The translations under genes were made by a program, and so were the position numbers. Below, piece by piece: positions 26,974 through 35,843 of a stretch of DNA of 64,000 nucleotides; position 1 is the stretch's first letter, and each line of letters opens with the position of its first letter. The notes beneath the pieces were generated by a model that ran no database searches, was not told where the DNA came from, and worked only from the letters and a program-made list of their open reading frames with translations. Origin of the DNA: Candidatus Acidiferrum typicum (GTDB lineage Bacteria; Acidobacteriota; Terriglobia; Acidiferrales; UBA7541); NCBI GenBank assembly GCA_002478115.1, contig DLMH01000081.1, forward strand, positions 1-64,000, given 5' to 3'.

Positions 26974-27567
26974 ATGCTTATTCTCTTGGTAGTAGGAGTA
27001 ATCGTTACCGCTCTGGGCGTCATTGCTTATCTCCGAAGCCACAGGAAAACCAGAGCCTGCATCAATTGTGGGGCCCCTTCACGATTTGGATTCTCAAATC
27101 ATGCGGAGTCGGCCATGAAGGACATCACGCGGGTCTGTCTCAATTGCCTGAAAACCAAACTAGCCGATGACTACTCGCAGTTTGGGGCGCGCGCACTTGT
27201 AATTGAACCCGCCACGAATTTTCCATGCTACGTCTTCCGACCAAGAAGCAAATGGAGAGATCAAAAGCTAGGGGAGGAGGTAGGCATATTGCTGTCACAA
27301 ATGGGAAAAACCTGCCATCACTGTGGAGCCGATGCCAACTTCCTATGGCTGACTTCCAACGGACTTCTTGAAAACAACGCAGAAAAGGTGCTTGCTGAAG
27401 GTGTTTCATCGACATTAGTTCGATGGGGGAACGGTCCGCCTTGTTCCGTCTGCGCCCGGTGTTGCGTCGAACTCATCTGCAAAAGCATCGAGCGCCATAG
27501 CCTTACGTTCCTTGAAGTGTGCGGCCCACGGTCGGAAGATGGGTTTGTTCTGCCGATGGGGTACTGA
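26974..27567 (+). CDS. Membrane-anchored cysteine-rich protein of unknown function
   Basis: A 197-residue protein with a single N-terminal TM helix (MLILLVVGVIVTALGVIAYL), then a cytoplasmic domain with four Cys pairs: CINCGA, CLNCLK, CHHCGA and CSVCARC. This would bind two zinc ions. GGAGAGGGT immediately precedes ATG 26974, which is preferred over an ATG 13 codons upstream. I do not recognise the family. Single gene, between DinB and a pseudogene remnant. Confidence 0.6.
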   Translation: MLILLVVGVIVTALGVIAYLRSHRKTRACINCGAPSRFGFSNHAESAMKDITRVCLNCLKTKLADDYSQFGARALVIEPATNFPCYVFRPRSKWRDQKLGEEVGILLSQMGKTCHHCGADANFLWLTSNGLLENNAEKVLAEGVSSTLVRWGNGPPCSVCARCCVELICKSIERHSLTFLEVCGPRSEDGFVLPMGY

Positions 27568-27630
27568 AAAACAAATTTTTATCTTTGCATTGAGGCAATT
27601 TTTTCACTCGCAGGGGAACCCAGAGGAATA

Positions 27631-27813
27631 TGGTCCAGCCGGGATGTTCTGATTATTGGTGCGGGCCTTGCGGGCCTGCGTTGCGCGCGGCATTTGCAGG
27701 AGCAGGGCGTCAGTTTCCAGATTCTCGAGGCATTCGACGGAATTGGAGGGCGCGGGCGGCGGAGGTGGCGCTGTCGGATCTTGCGCATTAGCAGCCCATC
27801 AGGGGAGCGGTAG
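27631..27813 (+). pseudogene. Remnant of an FAD-dependent amine oxidase / phytoene-desaturase-type gene
   Basis: Translation from 27643 reads DVLIIGAGLAGLRCARHLQE and continues through ILEAFDGIGGR, the N-terminal FAD-binding beta-alpha-beta unit of flavin amine oxidases with its GxGxxG and the following E...GGR motif. After GGR the frame loses sense: a one-base deletion relative to the expected GGRVRTE coding is likely near 27745-27755, and both frames then stop within 60 bases. No start codon is in frame. The remaining 400 or so residues are missing, so this is a deletion remnant. Confidence 0.8.
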
Positions 27814-27839
27814 GATTCGAGGGAAAGAGGGTTTTAGCG

Positions 27840-28169
27840 ATGGAGAACCATGCGTGTCCGTTGTGCTTTGCGAAGGTGCCGCGAACACTGATCCTGACGA
27901 AAACCCTGGAGGTGGATTGCCCAGCGTGCCATGCGGCGCTGGAGGTTTCCCGCAGCAGCCGGCTGCTGGCCTCGTTTGTGGGAATCCTGGCAGCATTCGT
28001 GGCGGTGCACCTGGGTGGGCAGGTAAGTGGAACAGCAGGATGGACTTTGCCGATTGTCGCGGCGGTTATGGTGTATGGAATCTGCGCCGCCTTGGTCCTG
28101 TTTGTGTTCTCGGAGTTGGCGGTGCGTCCAAAGATTTCTCCCACTGCTTTTCCACATATTCACGCGTAA
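27840..28169 (+). CDS. Small zinc-ribbon membrane protein
   Basis: A 109-residue protein: an N-terminal zinc ribbon (CPLCFAK ... CPACHAA, residues 6-33) and two TM helices (about 42-60 and 68-92). AGAGGG lies 9 bases before the ATG. The function is unknown; the plan resembles small zinc-ribbon membrane proteins common in Acidobacteria. Confidence 0.6.
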   Translation: MENHACPLCFAKVPRTLILTKTLEVDCPACHAALEVSRSSRLLASFVGILAAFVAVHLGGQVSGTAGWTLPIVAAVMVYGICAALVLFVFSELAVRPKISPTAFPHIHA

Positions 28170-28223
28170 CAGCCCGTCCGTACTATTGACCCTGCGGTGA
28201 CCCCCTCGGAAACTGGATTGAGG

Positions 28224-28562
28224 ATGGCTTCGTATTCGCATTTTCTGGGGCGCAAAGTCACCGTGCAATACCGCGCGGGCGACATTCTCGTCCCCGCGTC
28301 CGGGACATTTGTGGCGGATTCCGGGCGTTCGATTTTCCTGGAACAACATATCGAGCAGCGCGGGAAGCGCAGCTATTTTCGCTGGGAGATTCCTTACGGT
28401 TATCTTCATTGCCTTGAGGAAGTGAGCGAGCCCCAGTCGGATGCCGCTGCGGCGCCAGCGCCCGAGCTTCCCGAACGCCGGGCGGCGGCCGCTGCCGCTG
28501 CACAAGCGCCCTCAGACGCCCCTTCGATCCTGCGATTGCCGCAACGCCCCAAAACCGCCTGA
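28224..28562 (+). CDS. Hypothetical protein with Ala/Pro-rich tail
   Basis: A 112-residue protein. The first about 65 residues form a compact domain (SHFLGRKVTVQYRAGDILVP, SGRSIFLEQHIEQRGK, FRWEIPYGYL) that looks like a small beta-barrel. The rest is a low-complexity Ala/Pro tail. ATG at 28224 follows TTGAGG closely; a GTG at 28197 has no ribosome site. I do not recognise the family. Confidence 0.55.
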   Translation: MASYSHFLGRKVTVQYRAGDILVPASGTFVADSGRSIFLEQHIEQRGKRSYFRWEIPYGYLHCLEEVSEPQSDAAAAPAPELPERRAAAAAAAQAPSDAPSILRLPQRPKTA

Positions 28563-28660
28563 ACTGCAGAGCTTTCCCACACCGCATCGGAGAATCGGCT
28601 ACAATTTGTTGGCATTCGCGCGCTATTCGGACAAGCGCACGGAGCGCCAGGAGGAATTCT

Positions 28661-29554
28661 GTGAGTATTTCTGCGACCCCACGAAGAATAGGCTTGATTG
28701 GACTTGGGCTGATGGGCCGCCCGATGGCCATGAACCTGCTGAAAGCGGGCCACGCGTTGACAGTTTGGAACCGCACGGCGTCGCGCGCGCAGGAATTGGT
28801 AGCGGCGGGCGCGAAGCTGGCAAAGACGCCGCGGGAAGCAGCGGCCGAGGCGGAATTTCTGCTAACGATGGTGAGCGATCCGCCAGCGCTAGAGGAGGTG
28901 CTGTGGGGCCACGAGGGGAAGAATGACGGAGCGCTCGGCGGGTTACGAGCGGGAAGCATTTACATTGATTCCAGCACGATCTCTCCGGCGCTGGTGCGGA
29001 AAATTGCGGCCGCTTGCGCGGAGCGGCAGGTACGGTTTCTGGATGCACCGGTGACAGGCGGGGATTGGGGCGCGCGCGAAGGGAACCTGGTGTTCATGAT
29101 CGGGGGAGATGAGGCGACCTTGAAGGAGGTGGAGCCGATCCTCGGGGTGATGGCCAAGAAGTGGTTTCACTTGGGGCCGAATGGCGCGGGTCAGACGATT
29201 AAGCTGGCGATGAACGGGATTCTGGCGCTGCAGGTCGGGGCAATGGCGGAAGCGCTGGCGCTGGTCATTCGAGCGGGGCTGCGGGGGGAGCAACTCATCG
29301 AGGTGATGCAGGCGAGCATGGCGCGTTCCGGGGTGCTGGATGTGAAATCGCCGTTGATGGTCAAAGGCGATTTCAAGCCAAGTTTTCCGTTGCGGCTGAT
29401 GCACAAGGATCTTGGACTGATGTTGGACCTGGCGAACCAGCTTGGAGTGGCGTTGCCGGCTACGGCGGCGGCGCGGGAAGTGTACAGCTACGTGAAGGGG
29501 GAAGCGAAGGAAGACCTGGATTATTCGGCGGTGATGCGATTTTGGAAGAAGTAG
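28661..29554 (+). CDS. NAD(P)-dependent beta-hydroxyacid dehydrogenase family protein
   Basis: A 297-residue dehydrogenase of the 3-hydroxyisobutyrate/tartronate semialdehyde/glyoxylate-succinic semialdehyde reductase group. N-terminal Rossmann motif GLIGLGLMGRPMAMNLLKAG, substrate loop DAPVTGGDWGAREGN, and the catalytic Lys in GAGQTIKLAMN (about residue 178). CAGGAGGAATTCT precedes the GTG start. The exact substrate cannot be assigned; succinic semialdehyde, glyoxylate or 3-hydroxyisobutyrate are candidates. Confidence 0.88.
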   Translation: MSISATPRRIGLIGLGLMGRPMAMNLLKAGHALTVWNRTASRAQELVAAGAKLAKTPREAAAEAEFLLTMVSDPPALEEVLWGHEGKNDGALGGLRAGSIYIDSSTISPALVRKIAAACAERQVRFLDAPVTGGDWGAREGNLVFMIGGDEATLKEVEPILGVMAKKWFHLGPNGAGQTIKLAMNGILALQVGAMAEALALVIRAGLRGEQLIEVMQASMARSGVLDVKSPLMVKGDFKPSFPLRLMHKDLGLMLDLANQLGVALPATAAAREVYSYVKGEAKEDLDYSAVMRFWKK

Positions 29555-29676
29555 TTCTGCGGGCGAGCAAAACTGCGAAAAGTCATACTTCATGGTGTGG
29601 AATTAGGCCAGGTTTTGCACCAGGGCGCGGCGAGAGAAAAGCCGCAGGACGCGCAGACTCGCCCTGCGCTACAGGG

Positions 29677-29747
29677 GTGGCCGATCTAAAGATCGGCCAC
29701 TACAAGGACAAAACCAAGAAACGGGGCAGAATGTCTCTGCCCCGTTT
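29677..29747. repeat. Two adjacent perfect hairpins (REP-like and bidirectional terminator)
   Basis: GTGGCCGATC (29677-29686) pairs with GATCGGCCAC (29691-29700) around TAAA. AAACGGGGCAGA (29719-29730) pairs with TCTGCCCCGTTT (29736-29747). The pair sits between two convergent genes and can terminate both. The first hairpin, flanked by AGGGG and TACA, resembles the hairpin at 41378-41399 and may be a genome-wide REP-like element. Confidence 0.65.
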
Positions 29748-29779
29748 CGCTTTTGAAGGTGCGGCGTCAACCCGCGAAG

Positions 29780-30793
29780 CTACTTGAGTGGCCTTGGCGA
29801 GAAAAAGCCGATGGGGAGGTCGCGCGAGGTGCGCAGGCCGGAGGGCGCTTCAAGAATCGCCGGAATGGAGTTGACGGCCACAGAGGCAGTGGCGATGTCT
29901 CCATGGGAGCCGCCGGGAATGACCAGGCTGATATTCGGGTGACCCTTGAGTTCGACGGTGTCGGCGGGATCTTTCGCACCCACGTACATTTGAAGCTCCA
30001 TGTAGATGAGTTCCTTGCCGGCAGAAAGCCCGCGAGCAATTTGGTGGACGCCGGCGGCTTGCCCGGCTTCGACAGTGAGGAATTCCGTCTTTATCTGCTC
30101 GGTTGCGACTTTAGGTTCAATCGTTTCGATGATTTCGTCGACGGGCAGGCCCAGGCTGTCCGCGACCATAGCAACGGATTCAGGCAGGCCTACGTGCTTG
30201 ATGACGCCTTCCTTCACCTTGGCGCGAAACTCTTCCACGGTCATGCCGGCGCCGATCTTCTTTTGCAATGGCAGGCGGCGCTTGGAAGCATCAACGATGC
30301 GTAGCGCTTTAGCGTGCTCGATGCGCTGGGAAACAGCCGCCAGGGTCACGACCAGCTTATCCATTACGAAGCCGGGGTTCACACCAGTGCCGACCAACGC
30401 AACGCCCGCATCCTTCGCCGCTTTGTCCAATTTTTCAGCCAGCTCCGGATAGGTGCGGTAGGGATAGGAGAGCTCTTCGCAAGTGGAAACGACGCAGGAG
30501 CCGACGTCCAGACAGGCGAGAAGCTGATCCATGACCTTTGGGAGAGACGACGAAGTTGTGTGCATGACCACATCCGCCGACTGCTCCAAAACGCCCCTGG
30601 CGTCTCCCGAAACCCGGATGCCCCACGGGGCATCAGCGGCGCCGACAACCTCTCCGAGATCCTTGCCCACTTTGGAGGGGTCGGTGTCGATGGCGCCAAC
30701 CAGGGTGATGGCTTCTTTTTCGCGAAGCAGCTTCACGATGGACGCCCCAATGGGGCCGATTCCGTACTGGATGGCACGAATTTTCTTTTTCAC
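29780..30793 (-). CDS. Dihydrodipicolinate-reductase-like / 2,4-diaminopentanoate dehydrogenase-like protein
   Basis: A 337-residue NAD(P)-dependent oxidoreductase. N-terminal Rossmann segment IRAIQYGIGPIGASIVKLLR, then VGAIDTDPSKVGKDLGEV. VVMHTTSSS and VSTCEELSYP follow the DapB-like fold, and GTGVNPGFVMDKL marks the family that includes 2,4-diaminopentanoate dehydrogenase (Ord) of ornithine fermentation. Start is GTG at 30793; no in-frame ATG lies between it and a much longer unlikely extension, and GGAG is 6-7 bases upstream. The substrate is uncertain: no other ornithine-degradation gene is adjacent. Confidence 0.78.
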   Translation of the reverse strand: MKKKIRAIQYGIGPIGASIVKLLREKEAITLVGAIDTDPSKVGKDLGEVVGAADAPWGIRVSGDARGVLEQSADVVMHTTSSSLPKVMDQLLACLDVGSCVVSTCEELSYPYRTYPELAEKLDKAAKDAGVALVGTGVNPGFVMDKLVVTLAAVSQRIEHAKALRIVDASKRRLPLQKKIGAGMTVEEFRAKVKEGVIKHVGLPESVAMVADSLGLPVDEIIETIEPKVATEQIKTEFLTVEAGQAAGVHQIARGLSAGKELIYMELQMYVGAKDPADTVELKGHPNISLVIPGGSHGDIATASVAVNSIPAILEAPSGLRTSRDLPIGFFSPRPLK

Positions 30794-30970
30794 GGTCGTC
30801 TCCGATTCCTTCCTGACTGAAAACGCACAGAGCGAAATTTCGCTGGCAGCGAACCTTCCAGCGTACTGGAATTCGCCGGGCCATTCAATCGGGGCACGTT
30901 TCTTGCCGACCGCCGGGAGCCAACGCATAATGGTGGCAACGGCGGCCCGGGTCACAGGAGGTATTTGACC

Positions 30971-31261
30971 ATGAAGGTACAGAAGTTGAGCGATAGCGAA
31001 ATCCAAAGCCAACTGAAAAAGATGGAAGGATGGGGCTTGGTGAACGGGAAATTGCACCGTGCGTTTGAGTGCAAGGATTTTGCGGCCGCCTTTGGAAAGA
31101 TGACGCAGGTGGCGTTGGCTGCGGAGTCCATGAATCACCACCCGGAATGGTTTAATGTGTGGAACAAGGTGGTGGTCGACCTGAACACGCACAGCGTCCA
31201 GGGGATCAGCAATCTAGATTTCGAGCTGGCGGGGAAAATCAATGAGATTTTCGGAAGCTGA
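30971..31261 (+). CDS. phhB: Pterin-4a-carbinolamine dehydratase
   Basis: A 96-residue PCD/DCoH-type protein that dehydrates 4a-hydroxytetrahydrobiopterin. The active-site motif is ESMNHHPEWFNVWNKVVVDL with the His-His-Pro triad, followed by THSVQGISNLDFELAGKINE. GGAGG lies nine bases before the ATG. No phenylalanine hydroxylase gene is adjacent; in many bacteria this enzyme recycles pterin for other uses. Confidence 0.92.
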   Translation: MKVQKLSDSEIQSQLKKMEGWGLVNGKLHRAFECKDFAAAFGKMTQVALAAESMNHHPEWFNVWNKVVVDLNTHSVQGISNLDFELAGKINEIFGS

Positions 31262-31279
31262 ATTTTATTTGACGCTCGC

Positions 31280-32260
31280 ATGATTGGTGCCCATCAACCC
31301 GAAAATCGCCGGCGCGGGTGGCTACTCATCACCGCACGATGGCTGGCGGCGACGGTGGTTCTTGGGATACTGCTGCATTTTCTGCCGTTGCACCTGCTCA
31401 GTGAAGCGCTTCAGCGCGTGCCGCTGACGCGATTTATCATTATCCTGATCGGCTACCTGCTGGCGCACGTCGTTGGGGTTGCGAAATGGCGTATGGTGGT
31501 CAACGCGGCCGGCGCGCAGCTCGATTTCCGAACCAGTGCGCAGTGTTATGCCGGTGGCTTGTTCGCGACGTTGTTTCTGCCCTCGATCATCGGCGGGGAC
31601 GTGGTGCGTTTGGCGGTTGGCCTGCGCCGCAGTCCGAATCCCGCGGCGGTGCTTGCCGGAAATGTGGCCGATCGTTTTCTGGATATGAGCGCGCAAGCGG
31701 GCCTGGTGCTGCTGGGGATTCTGCTTTTGCCGGGTTCAGTCCCGATGGCGTTGCGGAATCAAGCGCGGCATGCGGTGTACGTCCTTGCGGGAGTCGCCGC
31801 AATCGCGATTGTGCTGCTGGGCCTATTGCATCGGCCATTGCTGCGGGGACGTTCCGTGAGGTTTAGGCGACGGCTGGGGCGATTGCGTTTTGCGCTGCGA
31901 AGCGTCTCCCGGCGCCCGCACGTTTTATTTTTCGGATGGATTCTGGCGACAGGGATACAAACCACGTTTCTCACACTGACTGCGCTGCTGGCCATCTCCT
32001 GCGGGCTGTTCCTTCCTCTGCGGGATTGGTTTTTTGCGTGGCCGCTGGCCAAATTAGCGGCGCTTCTGCCGCTGACCCAAGGTGGGATTGGAGTGAGAGA
32101 AGCGGCGTTGGTGGGGCTGCTGTCCCCCTTTGGTGCAGCTCCCCATCTCGTGCTTGCCGCAGGGCTTGTCTGGGAAGGAGTGGTCATTCTGGGCGGTATT
32201 GTGGCGGGCATTACAGCCTTTCTTCTCGGCCGCAGGGAAGCTACGCCGGAAAGGCTCTGA
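31280..32260 (+). CDS. Flippase-like / lysylphosphatidylglycerol synthase TM-region family protein
   Basis: A 326-residue membrane protein of the UPF0104/LPG synthase TM family with about eight TM helices. Hallmarks are GYLLAHVVGVAKWRMVV, CYAGGLFATLFLPSIIGGDV, AVLAGNVADRFLDMSA and PLTQGGIGVREAALVGLL. No C-terminal aminoacyl-transferase domain is present, so it is probably a lipid or glycolipid flippase rather than MprF. It starts 18 bases after phhB. Confidence 0.82.
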   Translation: MIGAHQPENRRRGWLLITARWLAATVVLGILLHFLPLHLLSEALQRVPLTRFIIILIGYLLAHVVGVAKWRMVVNAAGAQLDFRTSAQCYAGGLFATLFLPSIIGGDVVRLAVGLRRSPNPAAVLAGNVADRFLDMSAQAGLVLLGILLLPGSVPMALRNQARHAVYVLAGVAAIAIVLLGLLHRPLLRGRSVRFRRRLGRLRFALRSVSRRPHVLFFGWILATGIQTTFLTLTALLAISCGLFLPLRDWFFAWPLAKLAALLPLTQGGIGVREAALVGLLSPFGAAPHLVLAAGLVWEGVVILGGIVAGITAFLLGRREATPERL

Positions 32261-32285
32261 TTTTTCTAAGATTCGAGAAAAGTTC

Positions 32286-32314
32286 TTGACACTCCCGTAA
32301 CAGACTCCGACAAT
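32286..32314 (+). promoter_or_regulatory. Candidate sigma-70 promoter for the receiver/kinase pair
   Basis: TTGACA (32286-32291), 17 bases, GACAAT (32309-32314). The -35 is perfect and the -10 matches four of six. It lies about 109 bases before the start of the degenerate receiver/GGDEF gene. Confidence 0.5.
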
Positions 32315-32422
32315 AACATTCCCTTCTTCAACTATCCCCTTCTTGTATGTTGACGCGGTTGTTAACTTGGCCGCTGCCACCAGAGTCATGTAGCTTTCAT
32401 TGCTGATGAAAGGCATTCGGCC

Positions 32423-33298
32423 ATGAATGATTCCCCCTTGAAAGTTCTCCTGGCAGAAGGTGGGCCGAGTGAAGCCAGCATCAGTCTGCGAACATTTTCA
32501 ACGACGACAGGCCGATGCGAGCAAATGCATTTAGTGTCGAGGTCGACGAGTTTATTGGAAGCGCTTCAGAAACACCGCCCCGATGTAGCACTCCTCCAAA
32601 TGTTGGTGCTCCAGCCTGACCCAGCCGCCACAGTGAGTCACCTGCACGAGTGTGCTCCCGAGGTCGCGCTCATCATTTGGGCGGAACCTGCCGATAAGGA
32701 GATTGCTGCCAAGTGCATTCAGGCGGGGGCAAAAGACTACATACTGGAAGGATTTATCGATGCACGGATACTGGATCGAATCTTGCGAACTGCGATCGCG
32801 GCGAAGGCAGCGGTACGCGCCCCTGAAGATGCGCAAGAATCCAGCGCGAATGCTGCGAACCGATCTGTTCATGCTGCCGAGAGTCACCCGGTGGAGCGGC
32901 CGGGATTGGGTGGCAGCGCGGTGAGGATGTGCATCGAAGTGCAGAACTTCAGAATGCTCCGTGAGCGGAATGGAAGGTTTGCGGCAGAAGAACTCATGCA
33001 GAGGATTGCGCAGGCGCTGAGGAAAAGCGTGCGCGCCTCGGATTCGGTGGCGTCGAATCGCGCAGGCCAATTTGTCGTCGCATTGCAGGATACCGAGGCG
33101 TCTTCCCTTCCCGTTGTTCGGCGGCGAATCGCTGCGCGACTTCTTCCCCTTCAGGAATCCAACGGGCTGCGCACAGCATTGGTTTTTTCCATTGACGACG
33201 AAGTGTGCTCAGGCAATGTGCTTGCACCCCACTGCGGATTTCGAGAAGCGGCAGCGCCGTCTGAACATCCCAAACCCTCCGCACTTGCAAGGCCCTGA
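32423..33298 (+). CDS. Degenerate receiver-GGDEF protein
   Basis: A 291-residue protein. Residues about 5-125 have a receiver fold (PLKVLLAEG, VALIIWAEPADKE, AGAKDYILEGF). The segment VALLQML puts Gln59 where the phospho-accepting Asp is expected, and the acidic pair is reduced. Residues about 160-260 align with the second half of a diguanylate cyclase (LMQRIAQALRKSVRASDSVA). The active-site motif that should read GGDEF is RAGQF (213-217), so cyclase activity is not expected. It is probably a signalling scaffold or allosteric partner for the hybrid kinase that starts 19 bases later. The GGDEF assignment is inferred from pattern. Confidence 0.6.
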   Translation: MNDSPLKVLLAEGGPSEASISLRTFSTTTGRCEQMHLVSRSTSLLEALQKHRPDVALLQMLVLQPDPAATVSHLHECAPEVALIIWAEPADKEIAAKCIQAGAKDYILEGFIDARILDRILRTAIAAKAAVRAPEDAQESSANAANRSVHAAESHPVERPGLGGSAVRMCIEVQNFRMLRERNGRFAAEELMQRIAQALRKSVRASDSVASNRAGQFVVALQDTEASSLPVVRRRIAARLLPLQESNGLRTALVFSIDDEVCSGNVLAPHCGFREAAAPSEHPKPSALARP

Positions 33299-33317
33299 GG
33301 GAAGAACGTTGAAGGCA

Positions 33318-35282
33318 ATGGACCTCAAGAAATCGGCACCCTGCTCGACTGCGCAATCCTTGCGCATTCTCCTGCTCGAAAAATCCCCACAGGATGCCGA
33401 GGCCATTCTTGAGGAGCTTCGCAATGCAGGACTGGCGATCGAATGCACGGTTGTAGCGGACCGCAGCGGGTTTGAAGAGGCGCTGGGTTCCGCCGAATTT
33501 GCCGCGGTGCTTGCGGTAGATTGTTTGCCCGGCTGGAATGGTCTCGAGGCGTTACATTTCCTGCGCGACTCTGGAAAAGACACGCCCTTTCTTCTTTTGA
33601 CAGGCTCATTGGGAGAAAAAGCCGCCGCGGAGTTCATCCGGCAGGGGTTCAACGATTACGTGTGGAAGGACCGGCTAACACGGCTGCCGGTGGCGCTGAA
33701 GCGGGCGTTGGAGGAAAAACAGTTGCGCGATGCCAATACGCGCACACAGGCCGCTCTGGCCGAAAGCGAAGCAAGGAACCGCGAACTGGTGGAAAACTCG
33801 AGTTACGGGATCTTCCGGGTATCCCTTGCGGGCAAGTTTCTTAACGCGAACGCGAGCCTGCTCCAGTTGCTGGCGTGCAAAAACCTCGAAGAATTAAGGG
33901 TGTTGAATCTTTCGACCGACGTTTTTCGTTTCCCAGAGGAGTTTGGGCAACTCATGGTCACCTGCCGGCAAATTGGATTTGTGCACAGCGCGGAGACGGA
34001 GTTGCGGCGAAAAGACGGCGGTTTAATCGTGGTGCGTCTGCACTTGCGCTATTTATCACTGCCGGGCCCCGCGGATGCTTTGGAAGGCGTCGTGGATGAC
34101 GTGACCGAAATTCGAGCGCTGGAGCGCCAATTGCACCAGGCCCAGAAGTTTGAAACCTTCGGGCAGCTTGCCGGGGGCATTGCGCACGATTTCAACAACG
34201 TCATCGGGGCCATCCTCGGCTGGGCGGAGCTGGGTCAAGAGCAGAGCCGCAGCTATCCGGCAATTGCGGAGCGTTTTGCGCGCATTCGTGAACAGGCGGA
34301 TCGCGCGGCGGCGCTGACCCAGGAACTCCTGGCCTTCGCACGGCGCCAGGCGCTGCAGCCACGCCCGGTGGATTTGAACGGGATCATGCAAGGTTTGGCG
34401 AGCCTCCTTGACAAGGTCATCGACAAGAGCATTGAGATCAAAGTGGTGCCGGGTTGCCTGCCGCCGGTGAAAGCAGATCCGACGCAGATTGAGCAAGTGA
34501 TCATGAATCTCTGCCTGAACGCGCGGGATGCCATGCCGCAGGGAGGCCAGTTGACGATCGAAACGGAGTTGGTACAACTGGAGGAATCCTGTTGCCGGTT
34601 CTATCCCTATGTGATGCCCGGCTGCTATGCAGTGCTCTCCGTTGCCGATACGGGTGTGGGCATGGACGAGGAGACGCGGGAACGCATCTTTGAACCATTC
34701 TTTACGACGAAGGAGCGCGGCAAAGGCACGGGGATGGGTCTAGCAACGGTCTATGGAATCGTGAAGCAACATGGGGGTTTCATTCACGTTTACAGTGAGC
34801 CGGGTCATGGCAGCCTGTTCCGCGTGTACCTCCCCGCGATGGCGGGCGCGGTGACTGAAGGCGCATCGCAGGAAGAAAACTCCTCCAAGGCCATGAATTT
34901 GCGGGGCACGGAGACGATTCTTCTGGCGGAGGACCACGATTCAATTCGAGAGATGGCCCGGCAGTCGCTGGTGAACTTTGGCTACCGCGTGCTGGCCGCA
35001 AACGATGGCGAACAGGCCGTGCGACTATGCGAGGAAGAGACACCCTCGCTGGCCATTCTGGATGTGGTCATGCCGCATCTGGGCGGACCGGCAACGGCTG
35101 CCCAACTGCTAGCGCGATTCCCCGGCCTGCCGATCCTCTTCACCAGCGGCTATTCGGAATATCCCAGCCTTGCAGTCTCGCAGACGCCCGCCTCTCGGTA
35201 TCTGCAGAAGCCTTACAGCCCGACCTCCTTGGGCAGAGCCATTCGCGAGATCCTTGGCAATCCGCAAGCGCAAGTGACTTGA
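33318..35282 (+). CDS. Hybrid histidine kinase (REC-PAS-HisKA-HATPase-REC)
   Basis: A 654-residue soluble kinase. A receiver domain (about 15-130) has Asp68 in [13 protein letters not shown] and Lys117 in VWKDRL. A PAS domain follows (about 150-265). HisKA has His290 in [17 protein letters not shown], and HATPase has [21 protein letters not shown] and [13 protein letters not shown]-terminal receiver (about 530-650) has its Asp in LAILDVVMP and Lys in YLQKPYSPT. No TM helices, so the signal is cytosolic or comes from the N-terminal receiver. ATG 33318 follows GAAGGCA. Co-transcribed with the degenerate receiver protein. Confidence 0.88.
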   Translation: MDLKKSAPCSTAQSLRILLLEKSPQDAEAILEELRNAGLAIECTVVADRSGFEEALGSAEFAAVLAVDCLPGWNGLEALHFLRDSGKDTPFLLLTGSLGEKAAAEFIRQGFNDYVWKDRLTRLPVALKRALEEKQLRDANTRTQAALAESEARNRELVENSSYGIFRVSLAGKFLNANASLLQLLACKNLEELRVLNLSTDVFRFPEEFGQLMVTCRQIGFVHSAETELRRKDGGLIVVRLHLRYLSLPGPADALEGVVDDVTEIRALERQLHQAQKFETFGQLAGGIAHDFNNVIGAILGWAELGQEQSRSYPAIAERFARIREQADRAAALTQELLAFARRQALQPRPVDLNGIMQGLASLLDKVIDKSIEIKVVPGCLPPVKADPTQIEQVIMNLCLNARDAMPQGGQLTIETELVQLEESCCRFYPYVMPGCYAVLSVADTGVGMDEETRERIFEPFFTTKERGKGTGMGLATVYGIVKQHGGFIHVYSEPGHGSLFRVYLPAMAGAVTEGASQEENSSKAMNLRGTETILLAEDHDSIREMARQSLVNFGYRVLAANDGEQAVRLCEEETPSLAILDVVMPHLGGPATAAQLLARFPGLPILFTSGYSEYPSLAVSQTPASRYLQKPYSPTSLGRAIREILGNPQAQVT

Positions 35283-35583
35283 GTGGTTCGCGGGCGGAGC
35301 ATGCGCATCGGAGTGCCATTTTGAAGTTTTCCAGGCGGAGAAGGGTAGAAAGGTGTTCCGCTACGCGCAAGTAAGCCACACGCCAGGGTAGTACCATTAC
35401 CCTTATAGGCTGGCGAGAACCATTCGCGGCCCTGAGAACGGTTCAAAGCCCGCTGAAACCCACCTGTGGGACATCCGCAGTCCGAAAGCCACACTTTTTG
35501 CAGGTTTATAAAGATGGAGCGAAATTGCGAGAAACTGCCGTGATTAATCGGTTTATCTGGCGACGAGTATCGACTTTTTTCGA
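35283..35583. other. Intergenic region
   Basis: About 300 bases after the hybrid kinase. No gene, terminator or repeat of note was found. It ends at the promoter of the candidate RNA. Confidence 0.4.
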
Positions 35584-35612
35584 TTGACATGTGTTCAACC
35601 GGGTGTTAGAAA
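35584..35612 (+). promoter_or_regulatory. Promoter of the candidate structured RNA
   Basis: TTGACA (35584-35589), 17 bases, TAGAAA (35607-35612; four of six). Predicted start is near 35619, just before the closing stem of the RNA. Confidence 0.55.
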
Positions 35613-35618
35613 ACATCA

Positions 35619-35789
35619 AAGGCAAGCCCTCGGGTGGTGAGTCTCCTTTCGGTTTAGCAGACTACAATCCGCGAGCGAGGCCGCAATCCGGCCTGGCAGG
35701 GCAGAGGATGCTGCGCCACAAAAGGGCTTGATTGTAACACCCACCCCACCCCGGGAGGCGAAAGCTACGTGTTTTCGCCTCCTTTTTTT
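35619..35789 (+). ncRNA. Candidate structured noncoding RNA or riboswitch leader
   Basis: About 170 bases with promoter and terminator and no open reading frame. CAAGCCC (35623-35629) pairs with GGGCTTG (35724-35730), closing a domain of about 100 bases. Inside, AGGCCG (35678-35683) pairs with CGGCCT (35689-35694) around CAATC. A terminator follows: GGAGGCGAAA (35754-35763) with TTTCGCCTCC (35773-35782) and seven T. It ends 55 bases before the ABC ATPase start, so it may be a free small RNA or a leader controlling that gene. The loop GGGTGG (35632-35637) could alternatively pair with CCACCC near 35740, giving a possible switch. It does not match a riboswitch consensus I know. Confidence 0.5.
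35754..35789 (+). terminator. Strong rho-independent terminator
   Basis: A 10-bp stem (35754-35763 with 35773-35782) followed by seven T (35783-35789). It lies upstream of the ABC ATPase gene and ends the candidate RNA. Confidence 0.92.
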
Positions 35790-35843
35790 GTGCCTGCACC
35801 CTGTCCGGAGTTTCTCCGCCTTACGTGAGAAAATAATCACCTT

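Noticed and set aside
27656..28189. 177-codon frame spanning the amine-oxidase remnant and the zinc-ribbon gene
   Set aside because: Out of frame with both the recognisable FAD motif and the zinc ribbon.
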